DNA from: Longitalea arenae
GTDB lineage: Bacteria; Bacteroidota; Bacteroidia; Chitinophagales; Chitinophagaceae
NCBI RefSeq assembly: GCF_016924755.1
Contig: NZ_JAFFJX010000003.1
Location: forward strand, 310,001-374,000
Direction of reading: 5' to 3'
DNA: 64,000 bases
This document shows positions 1 to 7,250 of this stretch, one piece after another. The position numbers and the translations under genes were made by a program. Positions within the stretch are counted from its first letter, which is position 1. Each line of letters opens with the position of its first letter. The notes beneath the pieces were generated by a model. It saw only the letters and a list, made by a program, of their open reading frames with translations. It ran no database searches and was not told the DNA's origin.

Positions 1-82
1 GCTCCACATTCAGGCGATAGCGAACACCAATCCCCGCCAGTTCTGCCGCCCCGGTAAAATCATCAGCTATCACCACTATCAT
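1..82 (-). CDS. Four-carbon sugar-acid kinase (DUF1537 family), N-terminus only
   Basis: Only the first 27 codons lie in the window; the gene runs off the left edge. The translation begins MIVVIADDFTGAAELAGIG, the N-terminal nucleotide/substrate motif (ADDFTGA) of the DUF1537 sugar-acid kinases (OtnK/DtnK type). These enzymes phosphorylate threonate or erythronate at O4. The ATG overlaps the TAA of the upstream pdxA-like gene by one base (TAATG), so translational coupling is likely. In characterised systems a DUF1537 kinase next to PdxA2 converts D-threonate to the 4-phosphate, which PdxA2 turns into DHAP. The exact substrate here is unknown. Confidence 0.85.
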   Translation of the reverse strand, partial: MIVVIADDFTGAAELAGIGVRYRLNVE

Positions 83-1128
83 TACACTGTTTTTTGTTGT
101 TTAATGCGGTGTTTGCTTAATTGCACGGCCGCTTCAATGGCCAGTACCATTGCATCAGGACTGGCAATGCCTTTACCCGCGATCTCGAAAGCGGTTCCGT
201 GATCAACCGAAGTGCGGATGATCGGTAATCCCATAGTGATGTTCACGCCTTTCACACTATCCATCTGCTGTTTCTCGGCATTCCAGTGAAAGCCGGTCAG
301 TTTAAAAGGGATATGTCCCTGGTCGTGGTACATGGCCACTACCCCACCATAATAACCGGTAGCTGATTTGGAAAACAGGGTATCTGCAGGTACGGGGCCA
401 TCTACATCATAACCCAGCTTACGCGCTTCTTCCACAGCCGGTTTGATCTCCCCGTCATCCTCTGTACCAAACAAACCGGAATCACCTGCATGCGGGTTTA
501 AGCCGGCCACCCCGATTCTTGTATTGGTAGCACCCAACTGTAAAATACCGTTGTGCAACAATTCGATCACCTGGATGATCCTGTCTTTTTTAACCAGGTC
601 GCAGGCTTCGCGTAAGGACACATGGGTTGACACATGTATAACCCGCATATTTTCTTCTACCAGCAACATGGCGTATTTCTTTGTGCCGGTGTAATGCGCA
701 TATATTTCGGTGTGACCGGCAAAGTGATGCCCGGCCTCGTTAATCGATTTTTTATTGATTGGGCCAGTTACAGTAGCGTCCACTTCACCTGTCATCGCCA
801 GCTCGATCACTTTCTTTACGGCATCAAAGGAAGCGCCGCCTGCCATGGCCGAGATCTCGCCAAAGACGAGTTTGCCCGGATCCACATTCTTCAGATCGAA
901 CACATCAACGGTGCCCGGTATAAAGGTGGCATCCTTCACAGCAGTGATGGCGTTCACTTTTGCCGGAAGCTTCAACCGTTTTACGATATCATTGAACACA
1001 CCGGCATCACCTACCAGCAAGGGCCGGCAAATGGCATGGATACGGTCATTCAATAATGCTTTAACAGCTATCTCCGGTCCTATGCTGGCCGGATCACCCA
1101 TAGTAATTCCTATAATTGGTTTTTGCAT
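82..1128 (-). CDS. pdxA: PdxA-family 4-phospho-sugar-acid dehydrogenase (PdxA2-like)
   Basis: 348 residues, the normal length for 4-hydroxythreonine-4-phosphate dehydrogenases. The family motifs are present: an N-terminal ITMGDPASIGPEI (usual GDPAGIGPE, with Ser for Gly), GHTE, STHVSLREA, NPHAGDSG, MYHDQGH and TSVDHGTAFEIAG. The His residues in GHTE, YHDQG and VDHGT correspond to the metal/substrate site. It sits between a DHDPS-type aldolase (1-nt gap) and a DUF1537 kinase (1-nt overlap), not among pyridoxine genes. The role is therefore more likely oxidation and decarboxylation of a 4-phospho-threonate or -erythronate (PdxA2) than vitamin B6 synthesis. Family assignment is firm; the PdxA2 role is inferred from context. 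Confidence 0.92.
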   Translation of the reverse strand: MQKPIIGITMGDPASIGPEIAVKALLNDRIHAICRPLLVGDAGVFNDIVKRLKLPAKVNAITAVKDATFIPGTVDVFDLKNVDPGKLVFGEISAMAGGASFDAVKKVIELAMTGEVDATVTGPINKKSINEAGHHFAGHTEIYAHYTGTKKYAMLLVEENMRVIHVSTHVSLREACDLVKKDRIIQVIELLHNGILQLGATNTRIGVAGLNPHAGDSGLFGTEDDGEIKPAVEEARKLGYDVDGPVPADTLFSKSATGYYGGVVAMYHDQGHIPFKLTGFHWNAEKQQMDSVKGVNITMGLPIIRTSVDHGTAFEIAGKGIASPDAMVLAIEAAVQLSKHRIKQQKTV

Positions 1129-1129
1129 C

Positions 1130-2053
1130 TTAGTTTATTTTACTTGTCCGGTAACCCGATACGGCTTCCAGGTTATTAAGTACTTTCTGTTCTTCTTCAA
1201 CAGGCAACTGGTGTAATGGCGGCATCATATACGTATCGCAGAGACCTTCTTTTTTCATCAACACCTTTAATGCCCATAATGATTCACCCAGGGTTTTACC
1301 GCCCTGGTATACATTGCCCAGGACATCCGACTGTTTTTGCAATGCATTGGCTATTTCTGCATTCCCATTGACTGCTGCCTTGTACAATTCTTCATACACT
1401 CCGGGGGCAAAATTGCCGGTGCTGGGGATGATGCCATCACCACCTTTCAGAAGGGTTTGCGCAGATTGCGCTGCCCATCCGGCAAAATAGCTGAAGTCAT
1501 TTCGCTGTGCACAGAGTTGCAAGGCGGCCAGCAGGCGTTCTTCGTTGCGTTCAGAATCTTTCAAACCCACGATATTGGGATGATGGCTCAATGCTTCCAC
1601 TATCTCTAATGGGATGGACATATGTACGGTAGGCGGAATATTATAGATCATCAATGGACCGGGCACTTTCTCGGCCAGCTGTTCAAAATAAGTTTTTATT
1701 TGTGCGGCCGTTAGCGGATAATAGTTTGGCAGGGTCGCCACTACTACATCCACCCCCGCATCAAAACAGCGGTTGGCAAAAGCGATCGATTCTTCCAATA
1801 CGTTGGAAGAAATACCGGCATATAATACATCACCCGGTTGTTTCAACCGGGCGGCGGTTTTAAGATAGTCCTGTTTTATCTGTTGAGGCAGCGATGCTGC
1901 TTCCCCGGTCGTTCCGAGGATAAAGGGCGCAACATGATGTTTGCGAAAATTAGCCAGCATCCTTTCCACAGCGCCTTCGTCTAATGTAAGCCGGGCGGTC
2001 AGCGGCGTTACTGCCGGCACCACTACGCCTTTGTATTTTTTATTATGTAACAT
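1130..2053 (-). CDS. Dihydrodipicolinate synthase family aldolase
   Basis: 307 residues, one (beta/alpha)8 barrel of the DHDPS/N-acetylneuraminate lyase class I aldolase family. Visible motifs are GTTGEAASLP (pyruvate-carboxylate binding), MIYNIPP (catalytic Tyr) and GLKDS (Schiff-base Lys). Such enzymes cleave or form 2-keto-3-deoxy sugar acids, releasing pyruvate and an aldehyde. It is packed between the pdxA-like gene (1-nt gap) and an iron alcohol dehydrogenase (2-nt gap), with a rhamnose transporter at the other end of the window. A role as a 2-keto-3-deoxy-acid aldolase in sugar-acid breakdown is more likely than lysine biosynthesis. The exact substrate cannot be read from sequence. Confidence 0.9.
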   Translation of the reverse strand: MLHNKKYKGVVVPAVTPLTARLTLDEGAVERMLANFRKHHVAPFILGTTGEAASLPQQIKQDYLKTAARLKQPGDVLYAGISSNVLEESIAFANRCFDAGVDVVVATLPNYYPLTAAQIKTYFEQLAEKVPGPLMIYNIPPTVHMSIPLEIVEALSHHPNIVGLKDSERNEERLLAALQLCAQRNDFSYFAGWAAQSAQTLLKGGDGIIPSTGNFAPGVYEELYKAAVNGNAEIANALQKQSDVLGNVYQGGKTLGESLWALKVLMKKEGLCDTYMMPPLHQLPVEEEQKVLNNLEAVSGYRTSKIN

Positions 2054-2055
2054 GG

Positions 2056-3204
2056 TTAGTAAGCTGCGTTAAAAATTTCAATGGCATCTGCTTCAGTCAC
2101 CGGCCTTGGATTGTTCTTCAACAAGCGGGTGATCTTCATGGCATCGGCAGCCATTTGCGGTATCGCTTCCTTCGGAATACCTACATCGCGCAAGCGGGCC
2201 GGAATACCACAATCCCTGATCAGCTCCCTGATCTTTTCAATACCCTTCAGAGCGGTCTTCACATCGTCTGCCTGCCGCTCACAACCCAATGCAATGGCCA
2301 CATCAGCATACCGTTTGGGCGCTGCCACATAATTAAATTCCATCACATAAGGTAGCAACAGCGCATTCGACAGGCCATGGGCCAAATGAAAAGTGCTGCC
2401 CAGCGGATACGACAAAGCATGTACACCTGCCGTATTTACCGGACCTAAACAAAATCCACCGAGGAGACTGCCCATCGCTACCTGCGTACGGGCTTCTTCA
2501 TCGTTACCATTTTTTACAGCACGCATAATATGCCCGGCGATCAGGCGCATGCCTTCAAAAGCGTAGACATCGATCAGGGGATGTGCAAAGAGGTTGGTAT
2601 AGGCTTCCAGGCAATGCGTCAGCGCGTCTAAACCGGTTGCTGCGGTAATAGCCGATGGCACGCTCATGGTCAACAACGGATCTACATACACTATATCGGG
2701 CACCAGGAATGGACTGATGATCCCCTTCTTTTGATTATCGGTTTCATCTACCAGGATCGAGTTGGGCGACACTTCACTGCCGGTACCGGAAGTAGCCGGT
2801 AAACAGATCAGTTTCTTTGGTCTGCTTTTAAGGAAACCGATCCCGACAATATCTCTCAGCCCCTGTTCATTGCCCACCAGCGCTGCGATCAGTTTCGCCA
2901 CATCCAGCACACTGCCGCCGCCAATACCTGCCACCAGATCGGGATTGAACGCATTTACTTCCTGCAGCAGCTGTTGCACATCGGCAAAGGATGGTTCCTG
3001 CGTTATGCTCGTATTTACCAGCACTTTAACGCCTTTTGCTTCGAGTGTTTTGATCAGTTCACTCAATTGGTTCAGCAATGGTGAAATGGTCACTATTAAA
3101 ACCCGGCTGGCCGATAAAGCCACTATTTCGTCGGGCAGTTGTGCCAGGGTGCCTTTACCAAACACCAGCTTGCCCGGAAAACTTATTTTTAATATCTCTT
3201 GCAT
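2056..3204 (-). CDS. Iron-containing alcohol dehydrogenase
   Basis: 382 residues, full length for group III iron-dependent alcohol dehydrogenases. Motifs are GIGGGSVLDVAK (NAD binding), LPATSGTGSEVSPNSI, GLDALTHCLEAY and HALSYPLGSTFHLAHG; the His residues in the last two are family iron ligands. First gene of the four-gene minus-strand operon (ADH, aldolase, PdxA2-like, kinase). Its product may reduce the aldehyde released by the neighbouring aldolase, for example lactaldehyde if a deoxy-rhamnonate is cleaved, or oxidise a sugar alcohol. The ATG follows about 45 bp of non-repetitive DNA after the heptamer array upstream. Family certain, substrate inferred. Confidence 0.93.
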   Translation of the reverse strand: MQEILKISFPGKLVFGKGTLAQLPDEIVALSASRVLIVTISPLLNQLSELIKTLEAKGVKVLVNTSITQEPSFADVQQLLQEVNAFNPDLVAGIGGGSVLDVAKLIAALVGNEQGLRDIVGIGFLKSRPKKLICLPATSGTGSEVSPNSILVDETDNQKKGIISPFLVPDIVYVDPLLTMSVPSAITAATGLDALTHCLEAYTNLFAHPLIDVYAFEGMRLIAGHIMRAVKNGNDEEARTQVAMGSLLGGFCLGPVNTAGVHALSYPLGSTFHLAHGLSNALLLPYVMEFNYVAAPKRYADVAIALGCERQADDVKTALKGIEKIRELIRDCGIPARLRDVGIPKEAIPQMAADAMKITRLLKNNPRPVTEADAIEIFNAAY

Positions 3205-3249
3205 GATGGTTCTACATTCTTTGTTTTCGGTTCTTAACTTATGGTGCCG

Positions 3250-3446
3250 GTTGCCAGTTACCGGTTACCAGTTACCGGTTGCCGGTTACCAGTTGCCAGT
3301 TACCGGTTGCCAGTTACCGGTTGCCGGTTGCCGGTTACCGGTTGCCAAATACCCGTTTCAGGTTACAGGTTCCAGGTTACAGGGCTGTCTTTTAAAACCC
3401 AGGATTGCATGCCGCCCCCTGCCACTTGCAACCTGTAACTTGGAAC
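3250..3446. repeat. Heptanucleotide array with inverted partner array (element 1)
   Basis: Fourteen back-to-back 7-bp units of consensus GTTRCCR run from 3250 to 3347. They continue in phase through degenerate units (AATACCC, GTTTCAG, GTTACAG, GTTCCAG, GTTACAG) to 3382. After a 43-bp spacer, 3426-3446 carries three 7-mers in the opposite orientation (TTGCAAC CTGTAAC TTGGAAC). Transcribed, the two arms could fold together. It fills the gap between the GH78 fusion's stop and the alcohol dehydrogenase start. Related arrays are at 34139 and 41204. The array has no stop codon in one plus frame and so creates a spurious reading frame. Confidence 0.95.
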
Positions 3447-3453
3447 TCCTTCT

Positions 3454-6400
3454 TTACAAATCGTCATCACCACTCTTTGCGCCACTTGAAAAGCTTTCGA
3501 TCGACTTCACCTCCAGCTTCGCCGGATCTACCTTCACATATTTCACCCTTTGCCTGCGCCAGGTATACACTATATGGATCATCCCGTCGGCGGACTGGAT
3601 CACGGATGGATACGAATACTGGCTGACCGGTGAATCTTCCAGTATCAGCGCGGCATTCCATTTTTTACCATCTGTTGATATAGCTACATTTAAGGGCGTA
3701 CGGGCGCCTTTGGGTGCCCCCTTCGGCGTGGCCACGTGATTGTACACGATCAAATGACGGCCATCTTTCAAGGTCACCGCATCCGTGCCTGAATTATTAT
3801 TGGGCAGTTCGCTCAATGCCATCGGCGACCAGGTCTTACCGTTGTCGCCTGACCATGATTCCGCTACGGCTGCACTTTTGCTGCGGCACAGGATCTGGAG
3901 CTTACCATCTTTATGCACCAAGATACTTGGTTGAATAGCATTGATCTTTTTATCGGGATTGATAGGCCCTACCATTCGCCAGGTCTTGCCTGCATCGGAG
4001 GACACTTCGAAATGCACGGTCCATCCATTGCCTTCCTTGCTGGAAGGGCAAATAATGTCTCCATTGCTCAGGAGCACTGGTTTGTTCTTCACCGGTCCCA
4101 GGAAACCTTCCGGCATCGCCTGTGGTTTACTCCAGGTAATTCCATTATCGGAAGAACGGATCAGGAATGCGCGCCAACCCGCCACATTGGGCCCTACTTT
4201 ATAGAACAGCAACAATTCATCATTGGGGATCTGAAACAAAACCGGATTCCAGCAGGCATAGCGTAAGGTGTCGTTTATAACGCCATCCGCTACCTGAACA
4301 GGTTCGGTCCATGTATCGTTGACCTGGCGGCTTACCCAAATACCCACATCCGGATTTCTTTCCTTCGTTCCACCGAACCAGGCAGTCACCAGTCCTTTTG
4401 GCGTTTCAGCAATAGTAGCTGCATGGCTTTCGGGGAAAGAGGTCTTATTGAAAATGAATTCATCGGTAACAATGCCATTTTTCAATTTGTAGTTGCTGAC
4501 AAAAGCATATTCGCCCGAACCAACTTCGAGCACGGCTTTCTTAGCTTCCATGCGCAGAAAGCGAACGCCTTCTGTGGCCGATAGCGGTTTATTGTTCTCT
4601 AAAATGCTTTTTACATCATCGGCTGGAATATAGAGCAACGCCGTTGTATTGGCGGGAACTGTTACATTCCATACAAAGCGGCCGATCTCATTTTTCCAGG
4701 AGCTCTTAATAAGGCCATGAACCGAATTATAAGAAGCATTCACAAATTGCAATCCATCCAGCGGCGTTGGTTTCATAATGATCTTTTTGAAACCGGTTGC
4801 CGTATCATCAGATTTAATACCGGCCGCATTCTCGTACATCCATACCAGCAGGTCGCCGAGCAGCATTACGTGGTTCTGTGAATTCATGCCGGGGTTGGCG
4901 GTATTGCCATTCCATAATTCCCAAATTGTAGTGGCGCCGTTCCTGGCCATATATCCCCACGATGGATACGTTGTATCTGAGATCAAGGTATAAGCCAGAT
5001 CAGGCAGATCGTAATCGCTCAGGCAACGCATCAGCCATTGTGTTCCTATAACGCCGGTGCTGATATGGCCATGGTTCTCTGACCAGATCTTATGGGCTAT
5101 TTTGCCAAAGACCGCCTGTTTTAAACTATCGGGTGTAATGTTGAAATAGAGCGGCAGCAGGTTGGCGGTTACCGTATTATTATCGTAGCATTTTTTTTGT
5201 CTGTTATAGAAACGTTTATTGAAGGCTTCCTGAATTTGGCCGGCCAGTGATGCAAATGCGCTGGCATCTTCCGGTTTATTCAGGATGCCGGCAAATTTTT
5301 GCATATACCACAACATGCGGTAGTAATAGGCAGTTGCGATAAGCGTACCATCCGTTTTGCGCAAGCTGTCCTTTGAATGGATCAGCTCCGGCGATTCGGG
5401 CGGCACACACCAGTCGCCATATTTATCCTTGGAAATGATAAAATCCTTCATGAATTTGGTCTGCATATACACCAGCCATTTCTTCATCGAGGGATAATGT
5501 ATTTCGATCACCCGCTTATTCGCATACTGGTTGTACAGCATATCAGCAACCACCAGGTAAGTGCCGGGCCAGGTCATATTATCGCTGTAATAATTCCAGT
5601 AAGCGGGCGCCACATCGGGTATGGAACCTTCGGAGGTTTGCGCTTCTTCAATATCCTGCAGCCATTTGGCATAGAGATTACCATTGGCAAACAAAAAGCT
5701 TTCGCCGAGCGAACCAACAGCATGATCGGCCAGCCAGGGCATGCGCTCATTGCGTTGCGGACAATCCAGTGGCATTCCTTTATAATTGCCGCTAATGCCC
5801 CACCAGGCATTTTTATGGATCTGATTCACTACTTCATTCGAGGATTCGAAGGTTCCGGCAGTGGCCAGGTCATCATAGATCACTTTGCCTTCAAAATCAT
5901 TTACGGTTGGGGTACCGGGATAGCCGGTGATCTCTACATACCTGAAGCCATGGTATACGAAACTGGGCTGCCAGCTTTCCACGCCATTGCCTTTGGCGGT
6001 GTATTTATCAGTAACCTTCGCGTCGCGCAGGTTGGCCACAAACAATTCTCCATTCGGTTGCAGGCTTTCGGCAAAACGCAATTTCACCTGCCGGCCAGGC
6101 GCTGCCTTCAGGCGCATCTGCAGGTTGCCTACCATATTTTGGCCCATATCCATAATGAAGACACCGGGTTTCAGTGGCGTGATCTTCACCGGTTTTATGG
6201 TTTGCATAATTTTCATGGGCTCATGCATCTGGGCAGTTAATCTGCCAGCGGGTGCTTCCACTATTTCCGGTTGCAGCCATTTCTTATCGTCGAAGCCTGT
6301 ATTGTTCCAACCCTGCATTTCTTTGGTGGCATCATATTCTTCGCCGTCGTATTCGTTATTGGTACGAATAGGACCATCGGCCGTCATTTTCCAGGAGCCA

Positions 6401-7248
6401 TCGCTAATAATGCTTTTCCGGGTCCCATTGGTATATTCTATTTCCAGTTGCAGCAGCAGTTTGGGAAAACCAAACGTATTGATCTTTTTAGGTTTGTAAT
6501 TCTGACGCATGGTGAAGAAACGGCCATTACCCAATACGGCAGCAATGACATTATCTCCCTTCTGCAATTGTTTGGTTACATCGTAGGTATTGTACAGAAC
6601 TGATCTTCTGAAATCAGTACCGGCCGGCGCCAATACCTGGTCGCCTATGCGCTTTCCATTAATATACAATTCATATAAACCCAAACCGGAAATATATACC
6701 TGGGCTTTTTTTACAGCCAGCGGCTGGGTAAATGATTTGCGGTAATAGCGGGCGCTCAGGCGGGAGAACTGGGTCATACTATCCCAGGGCATCGCTTTAT
6801 CCAGACCGATCCATTTTGCTTTCCAGTCATTGGGTGATAATAAACCCATGCTCCAATGCGCAGGTTCACTCCATTTCGTTTCGCCTTTATTGGTCCATAA
6901 CTTCACTTTCCAGTAACAGGCCAACCGGCTGGCCAGCTGTTTGCCTTTGTAGTCAATATTAATAGACTGGTTCGAATTTACCTTACCAGAATTCCAGAGA
7001 TCTCCTTCGCCTTTAGCCAGTTTCTCTGGTGTAGATGCTACCAGGACCTGGTAAGCCTGCTGCTGTATGTTGCGTGCTTTACCCGCCAGCTGCCAGCTCA
7101 GGCGGGGTTGTGACACATCTATCCCCTGGGGATCTTTCAACATTTCACAACGCAGGTGCTGCACGGCAAGCTGCGCATGAACAGCAGATGCCGCTGAGAT
7201 AATCAGCAGCATGCCTGTTAATAATATCGTCCTGAATTTAATTGTCAT
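3454..7248 (-). CDS. GH78 alpha-L-rhamnosidase fused to a BNR/sialidase-like propeller
   Basis: 1264 residues with a signal peptide (about 1-25, ending HAQ). Residues about 30-900 are an alpha-L-rhamnosidase: N-terminal Bac_rhamnosid-type beta-domains, the YHGFRYVEITGYP segment, then the (alpha/alpha)6 barrel. DCPQRNERMPW near residue 495 is the family signature (usually DCPQRDERLGW), and NGATTIWELWNG lies further on. From about residue 925 to 1245 a second module follows, with SFPESHAATIAE, WFGGTKERNPDVGIW, Asp-box-like SSDNGITWSKP, SSDAGKTWRMV and SGDNGKTWSPM, and YSYPSV. This is a BNR_2-type six-bladed propeller. GH78 removes terminal alpha-L-rhamnose; the propeller's substrate is unknown. 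The upstream GH2 stop is 2 nt away, so they are co-transcribed. The domain fusion is unusual. Confidence 0.9.
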   Translation of the reverse strand: MTIKFRTILLTGMLLIISAASAVHAQLAVQHLRCEMLKDPQGIDVSQPRLSWQLAGKARNIQQQAYQVLVASTPEKLAKGEGDLWNSGKVNSNQSINIDYKGKQLASRLACYWKVKLWTNKGETKWSEPAHWSMGLLSPNDWKAKWIGLDKAMPWDSMTQFSRLSARYYRKSFTQPLAVKKAQVYISGLGLYELYINGKRIGDQVLAPAGTDFRRSVLYNTYDVTKQLQKGDNVIAAVLGNGRFFTMRQNYKPKKINTFGFPKLLLQLEIEYTNGTRKSIISDGSWKMTADGPIRTNNEYDGEEYDATKEMQGWNNTGFDDKKWLQPEIVEAPAGRLTAQMHEPMKIMQTIKPVKITPLKPGVFIMDMGQNMVGNLQMRLKAAPGRQVKLRFAESLQPNGELFVANLRDAKVTDKYTAKGNGVESWQPSFVYHGFRYVEITGYPGTPTVNDFEGKVIYDDLATAGTFESSNEVVNQIHKNAWWGISGNYKGMPLDCPQRNERMPWLADHAVGSLGESFLFANGNLYAKWLQDIEEAQTSEGSIPDVAPAYWNYYSDNMTWPGTYLVVADMLYNQYANKRVIEIHYPSMKKWLVYMQTKFMKDFIISKDKYGDWCVPPESPELIHSKDSLRKTDGTLIATAYYYRMLWYMQKFAGILNKPEDASAFASLAGQIQEAFNKRFYNRQKKCYDNNTVTANLLPLYFNITPDSLKQAVFGKIAHKIWSENHGHISTGVIGTQWLMRCLSDYDLPDLAYTLISDTTYPSWGYMARNGATTIWELWNGNTANPGMNSQNHVMLLGDLLVWMYENAAGIKSDDTATGFKKIIMKPTPLDGLQFVNASYNSVHGLIKSSWKNEIGRFVWNVTVPANTTALLYIPADDVKSILENNKPLSATEGVRFLRMEAKKAVLEVGSGEYAFVSNYKLKNGIVTDEFIFNKTSFPESHAATIAETPKGLVTAWFGGTKERNPDVGIWVSRQVNDTWTEPVQVADGVINDTLRYACWNPVLFQIPNDELLLFYKVGPNVAGWRAFLIRSSDNGITWSKPQAMPEGFLGPVKNKPVLLSNGDIICPSSKEGNGWTVHFEVSSDAGKTWRMVGPINPDKKINAIQPSILVHKDGKLQILCRSKSAAVAESWSGDNGKTWSPMALSELPNNNSGTDAVTLKDGRHLIVYNHVATPKGAPKGARTPLNVAISTDGKKWNAALILEDSPVSQYSYPSVIQSADGMIHIVYTWRRQRVKYVKVDPAKLEVKSIESFSSGAKSGDDDL

Positions 7249-7250
7249 GT

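Noticed and set aside
82-1128. PdxA as vitamin B6 biosynthesis gene
   Set aside because: Its operon partners are a DUF1537 kinase, an aldolase and an ADH, which point to sugar-acid catabolism; B6 synthesis remains only a formal possibility.
1130-2053. dapA for lysine synthesis
   Set aside because: The catabolic operon context and duplicated family make a 2-keto-3-deoxy-acid aldolase more likely.
2762-3739. 325-codon plus-strand frame with a 7-residue repeat (LPVTGCR type)
   Set aside because: The repeat is the GTTRCCR DNA array read through; the frame overlaps the ends of two real minus-strand genes.
5377-6240. 287-codon plus-strand open frame
   Set aside because: Antisense shadow of the GH78 barrel; composition follows the reverse of conserved GH78 codons.
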